Shown here piece by piece: positions 1 through 8,335 of a stretch of DNA of 39,864 bases. The DNA lies in the NCBI GenBank assembly GCA_017443805.1, contig JAFSXY010000150.1, positions 1 through 39,864 of the forward strand, written 5' to 3'. The notes under the pieces are model-generated. The model was given only the letters and a program-made list of their open reading frames with translations, made no database searches and had not been told where the DNA came from. This stretch comes from Clostridia bacterium. GTDB taxonomy: Bacteria; Bacillota; Clostridia; Oscillospirales; Acutalibacteraceae. Within the stretch, counting starts at the first letter, position 1, and every line of letters starts with the position of its first letter. The translations under genes and the position numbers were made by a program.

Positions 1-334
1 ATCGTCATATACGGCCGTAAAGTCGGGCGTAAAGCCGTCCGTCTCCGCCGACTGTTCGGACTCTACGGCTGCAGCAGGCTCTTCCGTCACAGCGGCGGAA
101 TCATCAACAGCTTCTGCGGGTTCTTCCGCCGGTTCGGCCGCATCCAAATCGTCATATACGGCCGTAAAGTCGGGCGTAAAGCCAACCGTCTCCGCCGACT
201 GTTCGGACTCTACGGCTGCAGCAGGCTCTTCCGTCACAGCGGCGGAATCAACAACAGCTTCTGCGGGTTCTTCCGCCGGTTCGGCCGCATCCAAATCGTC
301 ATATACGGCCGTAAAGTCGGGCGTAAAGCCAACC
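1..334. repeat. 147-bp in-frame tandem repeat in divIVA-like tail
   Basis: Bases 1-147 and 148-294 differ at only three positions by my count (two adjacent bases near 36-37 against 183-184, and one near 103 against 250). The first ~40 bases of a third unit follow at 295-334 before the sequence diverges. The period is 49 codons, so the frame is kept. The encoded unit carries GFTPDFTAVYDDLDAAEPAE and is rich in Glu, Ala and Pro. The array continues to the window edge, so total copy number is unknown. Confidence 0.95.
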
Positions 335-2784
335 GACTCCGTCGCCTGTTCGGTCTCTTTTGAAACAACAGGTTCTTCGACCTGTACAGCAGCTTCTTTT
401 GCTTGCGTCGGCTCTTCCGTCGGAACAGGTTTTTCTGCCGCAGCGGATTGCTCGTCTTGTAAGAAGACAGGGTTGATCTCTTCATACACTTCCGTCGACG
501 CAGCGGCCTGATAAGCCATTTCGTTCCGTGAAAGGAGTTCGTCTATTTCATGAACATCCTGCTTTACGGTATCATCGGCACGCGCTGCATTTTCCGACAG
601 CGACACCTCCGTATTTTGCGCCGTTCCACCCTGTGATATGTCTGCCTGTTTTCCGGCCACCTCCCGGATTCTGTTTGCGGCAGAGTCGTACACAGACTCA
701 CCCTGAAGTCTGATCGCTTCCGTTTGCGACGCGGCGGCCGCCGGGGTCAAGCCGACGGGGACTGCTGCAGGCGAAAGCCGGAGCGCTTGAGTATCCAACG
801 ATGAAAAAGCGTCGTCCGCATCGGATTGCGGCATGGGTTCTATGGGAGTTTTGCCGTTTTCTTTTATAAAAGCATCCGGTTCAAAGCTTGCGGTAGGATC
901 GGAAATATCTTCAAAATCTCTTGAAATCTCGAGCGGTTGGTTTTTTTCAAGCTCGGACACAAGCATATCTTCGTCCTGTATTGCGCCTTCCCCGGTGGAA
1001 AGCTCCGTAACCGGTATTCCGTGCGCAAAAAGCAGCGCATCCGTATCCGTCTGCTGACCGGCGGCCTCCAAAATAGCGGCCGCTTTATTTCTCGCTTCCG
1101 TGATTATTTCATTGGAAATGCGCCTGCTCTCAATCAGTTTTTGTTCCACTGCCTTATCGGCCATGGCAAGCGCTTCGTTGGCGCGTTCCTCTGAGAGGGA
1201 GATTACGCTGTCGGCAGAGCTCTGCGCTTCCGCGATCAGATCCTGCGCCTTTGCTTTGGCTGCGCTCAACAGCATGGAGGCCTGCGATCCCGCATCTTCG
1301 TTGACTGTATCGGAAATACGTTTCGCTTCGTCGTAAATAGACTGTGCTGCATTAATTTTTTCCGTATAGATCTGTACAGCCTGTGTTTTCAGATCGGCAA
1401 CCGTTTGATCAGCAAGCAGACGTGCCTCTTCTATTTTCTCAAACGCAGCCTGATTGGCAGTATCCACAATTTGGTCCGCCTCGAAACGGGATTGTTCAAG
1501 CAGCGTCTGTGTCTGTGTCTGCGTCTGTTGAAGAAGAAGATCGGAAGCAGCTTTTGCAGCAGCTAATATCTCATAAGCACGCTGTTGCGCATCCTCTACC
1601 AGCGCATGCGCCTTTGAAGCGCTTTCCGCTTCTATATTTTCAGCCTGTGCGTCAAGCTCGGCCTGAACGGTCTGCAACAGCGCATCGGCGTCCGCGCGCG
1701 CTTGTTCGGCAACCTTTTTGGCCTCTGAAAGCACCTGCTCTGTTTCTTCTTTGTTATGCTGTGCCGCTGTTTTTGCACCGGATATAATTTCCTGCGCCTC
1801 GGCAGAAGCCGCTGCAAGCATGGAAACAACCTGCGCCTGCGCATCCAAACGTGCCTGTTCGGCGGCGCTTTTGGCCTCCTGCAGCGCTTTTTCCGATTCC
1901 GCAGTGTTTTGCTGCACCGACGTTTTTGCACCTGATAAAATCGCCTGCGCTTCATTAGACGCTGAATCAAGCATTTCCGCAGCCTGCGCTTCGGCGTCGG
2001 AACGAGCCTGCTGTGCCGCGGTTCGCGCCTCCTGCAGCATTTGTTCCGCTTCTCTGGTGATCTCCGCCGCCCGGAATTCGGCGTCAGACACGCACTTCGT
2101 TGCGCGCGCTTCGGCTTTTTCGACCGCATCGTTCAAGATCTGATCCAGGCCTGACATCTTTTCATCCGCATCCGCCTGCGCGTTTTCCATAATGGCGTCG
2201 GCGGCTTTTTGCGCATCATCCATAAGCGCGGCGCTGCGGACCTGCGCATCTTCAATCAGCGAAGTTGCCTTAACGTCACAGTCTGCAAGCAAATCATTTA
2301 CCGTTTTTTCCGTTTCACTCGTCACAGCGGCAGCAGACTCACGCGCAGCGTTCAAATAGCCGTCTGCAAGGATCTTTGCAGAGGAAATAATGCTGGTATA
2401 TTCCGCCTCGGCGGCGTCGTTGATTTTTCCGGCCTTGAACTTTGCGTCGTCAAGTATACCGTCCGCCTGCTTTTCTATCTCGGCGATCTTCCCCTCTGCG
2501 GCGCGAATAATCTCATCCGCCCGATCATTTGCGGCCGAAATAATCAGATCCGCGCTCTTCTGGGCATTGTACAGGACATCCCGGAGCACGTTTTCATCCT
2601 TTCGGTATTCATCGAGCTTTGCGGCAAGAATACTGAGCTTGCGGATCAGATTGCCGTTCTCAACAAAAATATCGCCGTAATCCCTTTTGAATTCCTCAAA
2701 AAGTCTGTCAACATCCTGTGCGCTGTATGCCCCGTCGGAAACGGGAACAAAAGATATATTTTTTAATTGCGCGGGTGTAAACAT
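1..2784 (-). CDS. divIVA: Giant DivIVA-domain protein (C-terminus beyond window)
   Basis: The frame is open for 928 codons from ATG at 2784 to base 1; I checked every in-frame triplet and found no stop, so the C-terminus lies outside the window. Residues 1-75 match the DivIVA N-terminal domain (FTPAQLKNISF, then DVDRLFEEFKRDYG), which binds curved membrane at poles and septa in Gram-positives. The usual Phe-Arg-Gly-Tyr tip is replaced by SDGAY. Residues ~75-610 are almost pure Ala/Gln/Glu/Asp/Lys coiled coil with a 51-residue internal duplication. The rest is an acidic Pro/Glu-rich tail ending in 49-residue tandem repeats. Family members are usually 150-350 residues, so this is exceptionally long. 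SD AAAGGA lies 8 bases before the ATG. It follows sepF by 62 bp, matching the known sepF-divIVA neighbourhood. Role in division or polar scaffolding is inferred. Confidence 0.85.
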   Translation of the reverse strand, partial: MFTPAQLKNISFVPVSDGAYSAQDVDRLFEEFKRDYGDIFVENGNLIRKLSILAAKLDEYRKDENVLRDVLYNAQKSADLIISAANDRADEIIRAAEGKIAEIEKQADGILDDAKFKAGKINDAAEAEYTSIISSAKILADGYLNAARESAAAVTSETEKTVNDLLADCDVKATSLIEDAQVRSAALMDDAQKAADAIMENAQADADEKMSGLDQILNDAVEKAEARATKCVSDAEFRAAEITREAEQMLQEARTAAQQARSDAEAQAAEMLDSASNEAQAILSGAKTSVQQNTAESEKALQEAKSAAEQARLDAQAQVVSMLAAASAEAQEIISGAKTAAQHNKEETEQVLSEAKKVAEQARADADALLQTVQAELDAQAENIEAESASKAHALVEDAQQRAYEILAAAKAASDLLLQQTQTQTQTLLEQSRFEADQIVDTANQAAFEKIEEARLLADQTVADLKTQAVQIYTEKINAAQSIYDEAKRISDTVNEDAGSQASMLLSAAKAKAQDLIAEAQSSADSVISLSEERANEALAMADKAVEQKLIESRRISNEIITEARNKAAAILEAAGQQTDTDALLFAHGIPVTELSTGEGAIQDEDMLVSELEKNQPLEISRDFEDISDPTASFEPDAFIKENGKTPIEPMPQSDADDAFSSLDTQALRLSPAAVPVGLTPAAAASQTEAIRLQGESVYDSAANRIREVAGKQADISQGGTAQNTEVSLSENAARADDTVKQDVHEIDELLSRNEMAYQAAASTEVYEEINPVFLQDEQSAAAEKPVPTEEPTQAKEAAVQVEEPVVSKETEQATESVGFTPDFTAVYDDLDAAEPAEEPAEAVVDSAAVTEEPAAAVESEQSAETVGFTPDFTAVYDDLDAAEPAEEPAEAVDDSAAVTEEPAAAVESEQSAETDGFTPDFTAVYDD
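1717..2022 (-). repeat. 51-residue coiled-coil duplication inside divIVA-like gene
   Basis: Two consecutive 153-bp units (2022-1870 and 1869-1717) encode similar 51-residue segments. Each has an AAxQAR start, a central AxSAEAQ/ASNEAQ followed by ISGAKT/LSGAKT, and a QEAK/SEAK end. They are diverged at amino-acid level, unlike the tail repeat, so they look like an older duplication that lengthened the coiled coil. Confidence 0.75.
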
Positions 2785-2846
2785 AGTGATCGTCCTTTCA
2801 CGAACTTAAATTCTCATTCATGCTTTCTTCCCCGATTTGCCGGAGC

Positions 2847-3323
2847 TTATACAAAAAACATTCCGTTGCTTTCCAGCTCATCCAAAAGATCGCCCATTAC
2901 ATCCACGTTATACGGCGTAATGATATAGGTATTGTTCGCTATTTTTTTCAGTTTTCCGCCGTTGGAATACGCGACGCCGCTTAAAAAGCATAACAGCTTT
3001 CCGGCTTCGTCCTTTGCTGTCGCTTCCAAATTCAATACGACCGTTCTTTTTTCCAGAAGCTCGTCCGCAATCGCGGTCGCCTCGTCAAAATGCTCCGGTT
3101 TTTTCAAAACGACCTGCAGCTTTGCCGTCGTATGAATATCTACAACCTTCGTTGTTGTGGATGAAGCCGAAGCGCGTTGTGGACGCCGTTCGCTGCGATA
3201 AAGAGAAGCAGGCGCTTTTGTCTCCTCCTCCGGTTCAAATTCCTCCATCTCTTCCTCATCCGCATCATCGAAGTAGTCGTTGTCCAAACTCAGCATTTTT
3301 CTGAATTTCTCCGAGAGTTTCAT
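2847..3323 (-). CDS. sepF: Cell division protein SepF
   Basis: 158 residues, the normal SepF length. It has an N-terminal amphipathic segment (MKLSEKFRKMLSL) that in this family binds membrane, an acidic linker (residues ~18-40), and a C-terminal SepF domain from about residue 60 (KVVDIHTTAKLQVVLKKPEH, later VVLNLEATAKDEAGKLLCFL and GVAYSNGGKLKKIANNTYII). SepF tethers FtsZ to the membrane and polymerises at the septum. It lies between yggS and the divIVA-like gene, as in other Firmicutes. SD AAAGGA is 8 bases before the ATG at 3323. The 50-bp gap upstream is AT-rich and could hold an internal promoter, but I see no convincing -35. Confidence 0.95.
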   Translation of the reverse strand: MKLSEKFRKMLSLDNDYFDDADEEEMEEFEPEEETKAPASLYRSERRPQRASASSTTTKVVDIHTTAKLQVVLKKPEHFDEATAIADELLEKRTVVLNLEATAKDEAGKLLCFLSGVAYSNGGKLKKIANNTYIITPYNVDVMGDLLDELESNGMFFV

Positions 3324-3373
3324 GGTATAAATCCTTTCTGTTTATATATACTTTATTTCTTTTACCATTTTAA

Positions 3374-4096
3374 TTAATATTGTCGGGCGCCGAACAGTGC
3401 GCCGCCGATCCGTATGAGCGTTGCGCCCTCCAGCACCGCCGACACATAATCGGCAGACATTCCCATGGACAATGTATCCATGTCCCGTGTACCCTGCGCC
3501 GACCGCAGCGTTTCAAAAAGCGACCGTGTTTGTGCAAAATAGCCGCGTGCGGCTTTTTCTGTCTCACAGACAGGCGGGATGCACATCAGTCCGCGGATCT
3601 TAATGCCCGGCATTTCGCTGATACATGCAGCCGCCTCCGGCAGCTGCGCAGCCTGAAAGCCTGTTTTGGAAGCTTCGTTTCCGATATTGACCTCCAAAAG
3701 TACGGACATCTCCTTTTGATGCAGCTGCGCCTGTCTGGAGATCTCCTGCGCGAGCGAAACGCTGTCCACCGACTGTATCATCTGAACCACGTCGATGATT
3801 TTTCGCACCTTATTGGATTGCAGATGACCGATGATGTGTTTTTCCACATCCTGCGGATGCAGGTAATCAAGCTTTGACAAAAGCTCCTGTACTTTATTCT
3901 CTCCGATCAGATCGAACCCTGTCTGCAGTGCGTAATTGACAAGTGCCGGTTCAACGGTTTTCGTTACGGCCATTACCCGGACGTCCGCCCTGTTTCGGCC
4001 TGCGCGTATAACAGCGTCGGACAACATCCCCTCCAGCCGTTTTGCGTTTTCCTCAATTGCTCTGAACCGTTGTTCAAGAGATGATTTTTCCGTCAT
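3374..4096 (-). CDS. yggS: YggS/PLPBP-family pyridoxal-phosphate homeostasis protein
   Basis: 240 residues from ATG at 4096. The PLP-binding lysine lies in VMAVTKTVEP (K46), followed by the family motif GENKVQEL; SMGMSADY and IRIGGALFG near the C-terminus bind the phosphate. The family (YggS, B. subtilis YlmE) is a single-domain alanine-racemase-like barrel that buffers PLP and has no proven enzymatic activity. The frame opens farther upstream to 4129, but the AAGGGA Shine-Dalgarno sits ~10 bases before 4096, so I take that start. It overlaps the end of the HlyD-like gene by 23 bp, indicating tight coupling. It sits directly upstream of sepF, a conserved Gram-positive arrangement. Confidence 0.93.
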   Translation of the reverse strand: MTEKSSLEQRFRAIEENAKRLEGMLSDAVIRAGRNRADVRVMAVTKTVEPALVNYALQTGFDLIGENKVQELLSKLDYLHPQDVEKHIIGHLQSNKVRKIIDVVQMIQSVDSVSLAQEISRQAQLHQKEMSVLLEVNIGNEASKTGFQAAQLPEAAACISEMPGIKIRGLMCIPPVCETEKAARGYFAQTRSLFETLRSAQGTRDMDTLSMGMSADYVSAVLEGATLIRIGGALFGARQY

Positions 4097-5393
4097 ACAG
4101 ATCCGTCCCTTCGGTAATGATCTCATCATACAATCTCAGGTAACCGTTCTGATCCGAATTGGAAACCAAAACGATATTCTCATCCGAATAAATGATTTCA
4201 ATTTTGCGAAAACGGGCGATATTGCCCAATTGGATAAATACGCCTGTCTCCTCTTCTCCGTCTGCGTTTTTGATCGTTCGCACCGCTTTTTTATTGACCG
4301 CATATCCGGAGTATTCCTCCACACGGATACGAACGTTCTCCATGCGAAGGGATGCAAGCCTGGCGTTCATCAGATTGGAAGAAAGCACCAACGCAGCCGT
4401 ACCGTCTTCACTTAAATTCTTCGCCTTTAACCGCATCGTCAGCGCTTCATCAGACATGTCCGGGAAAAAGACCTTTACGTTCCCGCCGACGGAAAGCGTG
4501 TCTGCGTCCGCCTCATTGACAATGCATACAAGATACCAGTTGAACTGCGTAATGATTTTTCCCACGTTTTTTCCGACGGGCGTCGGAGAAGCTTCCAGCA
4601 GAGAAGAGACCTCTTCCGGCGTGATTGCGGCAACGGCGCTGTAATCACCGGTCTTTTCGTAACCGTCCGTAACGTTGACGTAGTATCCCGCCTGCGAAGC
4701 CGTCACCTCCGAATAACCCACAAACTCATTTTGCAGCGCTCCCATTTTATCGGTGATCTCTGAAATTCGCGCGCTCACGTCGATCGTTTTGCCGATTGCC
4801 GCCTGCTTTCTGGTGATATCGGAAGAAAGCGCGCGTATTTTTTCCGGCAGCACAGACAAATCGTTCCGATTGAGCGTGTCCTCGACCGCAAGAAGAGACG
4901 ATAAGATATTGGCGTTGTACAGTTCCATGCCGACGGAGAGCGCGGAACCGGAAACCAAATCGATACTCTTATAATAAGCAAGCTCTTCTTCCAGATACGC
5001 ATACTCCAATGATTTTTCCGCCATATCGGAGGAAGTGTAAATCTTGGCGACCGCGTCGCCGACAGAGACCTTGCTGCCGTTTGAGACGCCCGGCACGACC
5101 GTTCCGCCGCCGGTATACGGTACAACGGACTCTTCACGGAGCACAAATCCGCGCGTGTCGATATTCTTGGAAATGGTACGGGACAAAGCCGTTTCGGTGT
5201 TAGCCGTTGTCTGTCCGCGTCCCGCAACGTAGATCTGATAAACACAGAAAAAAACGATCACGAGACAAATCAGACCGACAACGATCTTCTGTGCAACGCC
5301 CGAGCGCAGTTCAAAATCAATATTCATATGTAGTTTGCGTCTGAATTTGCCGTCATCTTTTCCGGCGTTCGCAATCCTTCTGACCTCGCTCAC
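4074..5393 (-). CDS. HlyD-like membrane adaptor protein in the division operon
   Basis: 439 residues. A cytosolic N-terminus (~35 residues, basic) is followed by one transmembrane helix (KIVVGLICLVIVFFCVYQIY, ~36-55) and a large extracytoplasmic part. Residues ~75-115 look like a biotinyl-lipoyl/HlyD half-motif (RGFVLREESVVPYTGGGTVV, then GSKVSVGDAVAKIYTSSD), then a short alpha-helical region, then a beta-rich C-terminal half. The start is GTG at 5393, sharing GTGA with the miaA stop and preceded by a perfect AAGGAGG 10 bases away; an ATG 22 codons later has no SD. No ABC or RND partner is encoded nearby, so an export role is doubtful. Its position before yggS-sepF suggests an envelope or septum role (inference). 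Confidence 0.8.
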   Translation of the reverse strand: MSEVRRIANAGKDDGKFRRKLHMNIDFELRSGVAQKIVVGLICLVIVFFCVYQIYVAGRGQTTANTETALSRTISKNIDTRGFVLREESVVPYTGGGTVVPGVSNGSKVSVGDAVAKIYTSSDMAEKSLEYAYLEEELAYYKSIDLVSGSALSVGMELYNANILSSLLAVEDTLNRNDLSVLPEKIRALSSDITRKQAAIGKTIDVSARISEITDKMGALQNEFVGYSEVTASQAGYYVNVTDGYEKTGDYSAVAAITPEEVSSLLEASPTPVGKNVGKIITQFNWYLVCIVNEADADTLSVGGNVKVFFPDMSDEALTMRLKAKNLSEDGTAALVLSSNLMNARLASLRMENVRIRVEEYSGYAVNKKAVRTIKNADGEEETGVFIQLGNIARFRKIEIIYSDENIVLVSNSDQNGYLRLYDEIITEGTDLYDGKIIS

Positions 5394-6370
5394 AGCGTTT
5401 GCGCCTCCTTCCCGAAGTGTTTATCCGTTATTTTTACTGCACAGGCAAAAATATCCGCCTCGTTTTTTTCATCACAATCGATCCAGTGCACGTCCGGATT
5501 TCGACCGAACCATGTCAGCTGTCGTTTTGCATAGCGTCTGGTAGCGCGGATCAAATTCTCACGCGCTTCTTCAAAAGAGATCTCTCCCGCAAAAAACGGC
5601 GCAAACTCCTTATACCCGATCGCCTGCGAAGCCGTATTCACACCGTCAAGCCCGTAGTACGACCGCGCCTCCTCCAACAACCCGTCGGCCAGCATCCGAT
5701 CAGACCGGCGCGCGATCCTGTCATAAAGCAATTCCCTGTCCCGAAACCGAAGGCCGATGTATACGGGAAGAAAATCGCTTTCATGTCCTACGGCGCGCGC
5801 GCGGCGTACAGTAGGCGTCTGACCGCTCAGATAATAAATTTCCAATGCCCGCAGCACGCGTTTTTCATTGTGCGGATCAAGCGTCACGGCGTAGGCGGGA
5901 TCTATGGCTGACAGCTCCTTATAAAGCGCTTCAATGCCCTCGGTTTCTCTTCTGCGAAAAAGAAAGGCGCGCATTTCTGTATTTTCCGGTTCTTCCTCAA
6001 ACGTGACGTTCTGCAGCAGCGCATCGACATAAAGTCCGGTGCCGCCGACCAAGAGCACCTTTTTGTTGCGGCGGACGATATCGCGGGCACAGCGATTGGC
6101 GTCAACGGTAAACTGCGCGACACTGTAACGCGCCGTGACAGGCAGAAATCCCATCAGATGATGCCTGACGCCCTGCATTTCTTCCGGTGAGGGTTTAGCG
6201 GTCGCGATATCCATTCCGGTATAGATCTGCATGGAATCGGCGGAGATCACTTCTCCGTCATAATATTTTGCCAAATGAACGCCCAGCGCCGTTTTGCCGG
6301 AGGCTGTCGGACCGACCACGGCGATCACGGGTATTTTATTTTGATCGTTCTGCAGGACTTCGGTACTCAT
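5390..6370 (-). CDS. miaA: tRNA dimethylallyltransferase MiaA
   Basis: 326 residues, typical size. The P-loop GPTASGKT is at residues 20-27, followed by DGEVISADSMQIYTGMDIAT (catalytic Asp/Ser region and tRNA contact) and GGTGLYVDALL. The enzyme transfers a dimethylallyl group to N6 of A37 in tRNAs reading UNN codons, giving i6A37. MiaB, encoded at the head of this same operon, then makes ms2i6A37. The start overlaps the mutL stop by 4 bp (ATGA), and the stop overlaps the next gene's GTG, so translation is coupled on both sides. Confidence 0.97.
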   Translation of the reverse strand: MSTEVLQNDQNKIPVIAVVGPTASGKTALGVHLAKYYDGEVISADSMQIYTGMDIATAKPSPEEMQGVRHHLMGFLPVTARYSVAQFTVDANRCARDIVRRNKKVLLVGGTGLYVDALLQNVTFEEEPENTEMRAFLFRRRETEGIEALYKELSAIDPAYAVTLDPHNEKRVLRALEIYYLSGQTPTVRRARAVGHESDFLPVYIGLRFRDRELLYDRIARRSDRMLADGLLEEARSYYGLDGVNTASQAIGYKEFAPFFAGEISFEEARENLIRATRRYAKRQLTWFGRNPDVHWIDCDEKNEADIFACAVKITDKHFGKEAQTL

Positions 6371-8331
6371 GTGATCCTTCCGAACTGTTTTTCTATCTCA
6401 TTTTTTGAAAGCGTATACATCACGGGTCTTCCGTGCGGACAGTAACGGAGCGTTTCATCCTCCAGCACCTGCCGTACAAGCGCCTGCATTTCGGCGGGAG
6501 AAAGCCTGTCGCCCGCGCGGACTGCTGCCTTGCAAGCGGCGGATTCATAAAGCCATGCAAGCTTTTCCGGTTCAGGTGAAACATTTCCTTTGGCAAGCTC
6601 GCCGGCAATCTCTGCCATCAACGCCGAAACGTCCGTGTTTGTAAGCTGCACGGGGCAGCTGCGGACCAAAACAGACGACGCGCCGAAAAGCTCCGTTTCA
6701 AAACCCGCTTTTCCCAAAAGCGCCAGATTTTGCGCAACGGCGGCGTACTCCCGCCCCGAAAGCGTCACCCGAACCGGGGAAAGCAGCTGCTGAACGTCCG
6801 GCGTTCCGCGGCTGTCGATCAGCTTATTGTACATGATCCGTTCATGCGCGGCATGTTTATCAATGATAAGCAGACGATCGTCGTATTCGGCAATGAGATA
6901 TGTATGAAATACCTCGCCTAAAATCTTGACGTCCTTTCGGCATTCGTCGGCAGCCGTAACAGGCAAACCGTTCGTTTTTATTTCGTCCGGCTGAGCCGGT
7001 TCCGATTTTTTCTGACGATCCGTTTCGATCCGTGAAAAAGGATCGACCGTGACGCCGTTGCTTTTGGACGCCTCGAGCGCGGATTTCCCATCCGACCGAA
7101 ACGCCCCGGGATCGCGGAACGTCAGTTTTTTCGCAGCGGCAGTCTCTTCAAACGCGATATTGATATCCGCCTTTTGCTCCGTAAAAACGAAGGTTTCCGG
7201 AAGCGCCTGTTTTTCGGCGACAACAGCTGCGGCAGCAGGACTATCCAGCAAAGAAGATATCTTCAGCTGGTCGCTCTCCGAAATACGCGCGCGCAGCAGA
7301 TCATCCGTCGGATTTCTGAGTTTGATCTCGGGACGCGTCCGGTCGCCGGCCGCCAAAGCGGCGCGCGCGGCAAAGAACACGGCCTCATAAATTTTTTGGT
7401 CGTCCGAAAAACGAATTTCCGTTTTTGCGGGATGGACGTTGACGTCCGTTTTTTTCGGATCGATCCGGATATGCAGGAAACACATGGGGAATTTGCCGAC
7501 CATGATACTGTTTTTATAAGCGTTATCCAACGCAGGCGCGGTCGCAGGGATCCTGACGCAGCGCCCGTTCACAAAGAAATACTGCATATTCCGGTTCGGC
7601 CGGTTGGAAAGAGGCCTGGAAATATAGCCCTCGACAGAAACATCCTCAAGCGTATAGCTGCAGGCAAGCAGCGCGTCGGCGACCTCTTTACCGTATATTG
7701 CAAAAACCGTCTCTTTCAGATCGCCGCTGCCGGGTGTGGACAACACGCGTTTTTCGTCGCGGAGAAAAGAGAACTTCACTTCGGGATGCGACAGCGCCGC
7801 CTTTGTAACGGCGTCCGACACGTAATTCCCCTCGGTAACGTCTTTTTTCAGAAATTTCATGCGAGCCGGCGTATTGTAAAACAAATCCCGCACGACGACA
7901 GTCGTTCCGACCGGACAGCCTGCGCTCTGCACTTCGGCGGCTGCCCCGCCCGCAACGGTGAAAGCCGTCCCCTCCTCTTCTTCGGGAGTCCTTGTCAAAA
8001 CGGAAAGTCTGGATACCGCCGCAATGGACGGAAGCGCCTCCCCCCGGAAACCGAGCGTAAAGATCGCCGCAAGGTCGTCCCCCGTGCTGATTTTACTGGT
8101 CGCGTGGCTGATGAACGCAGTGGGAACGTCCGCGCGCGAAATGCCGCAGCCGTTATCGGTCACGCGGATATATTTCACACCGCCGTTTTTTATTTCAACG
8201 GTGATATGATCCGCCCCGGCGTCTATTGCGTTTTCCACAAGCTCCTTCACAACGGAGAGCGGACGTTCCACGACCTCTCCGGCAGCGATCAGCTCGGCCA
8301 CTTCCTTGGGCAAAACTCGGATCTTCGGCAT
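6367..8331 (-). CDS. mutL: DNA mismatch repair protein MutL
   Basis: 654 residues. The N-terminal GHKL ATPase has LVENAIDAGA (Mg/ATP Asn), DNGCGIS, TSKI and GFRGEAL; the transducer domain follows to ~330; a low-complexity linker covers ~340-450; the C-terminal dimerisation/endonuclease domain covers ~460-654. The metal motif reads DKHAAHERIMYN from residue 491 (canonical DQHA-x2-E-x4-E), with ACKAA and CPHGRP also present, so this is probably a nicking-type MutL as in bacteria lacking MutH. The Gln-to-Lys and final Glu-to-Asn changes are noted under findings. It starts 4 bases after the mutS stop and overlaps miaA by 4 bp. Confidence 0.97.
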   Translation of the reverse strand: MPKIRVLPKEVAELIAAGEVVERPLSVVKELVENAIDAGADHITVEIKNGGVKYIRVTDNGCGISRADVPTAFISHATSKISTGDDLAAIFTLGFRGEALPSIAAVSRLSVLTRTPEEEEGTAFTVAGGAAAEVQSAGCPVGTTVVVRDLFYNTPARMKFLKKDVTEGNYVSDAVTKAALSHPEVKFSFLRDEKRVLSTPGSGDLKETVFAIYGKEVADALLACSYTLEDVSVEGYISRPLSNRPNRNMQYFFVNGRCVRIPATAPALDNAYKNSIMVGKFPMCFLHIRIDPKKTDVNVHPAKTEIRFSDDQKIYEAVFFAARAALAAGDRTRPEIKLRNPTDDLLRARISESDQLKISSLLDSPAAAAVVAEKQALPETFVFTEQKADINIAFEETAAAKKLTFRDPGAFRSDGKSALEASKSNGVTVDPFSRIETDRQKKSEPAQPDEIKTNGLPVTAADECRKDVKILGEVFHTYLIAEYDDRLLIIDKHAAHERIMYNKLIDSRGTPDVQQLLSPVRVTLSGREYAAVAQNLALLGKAGFETELFGASSVLVRSCPVQLTNTDVSALMAEIAGELAKGNVSPEPEKLAWLYESAACKAAVRAGDRLSPAEMQALVRQVLEDETLRYCPHGRPVMYTLSKNEIEKQFGRIT

Positions 8332-8335
8332 AAGT

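Noticed and set aside
1632-2143. Overlapping Arg-rich and Ser/Cys/Ala-rich open frames on both strands within the divIVA-like coiled coil
   Set aside because: They are out-of-frame readings of the Ala/Gln/Glu repeat sequence; the continuous 928-codon frame is the real one.
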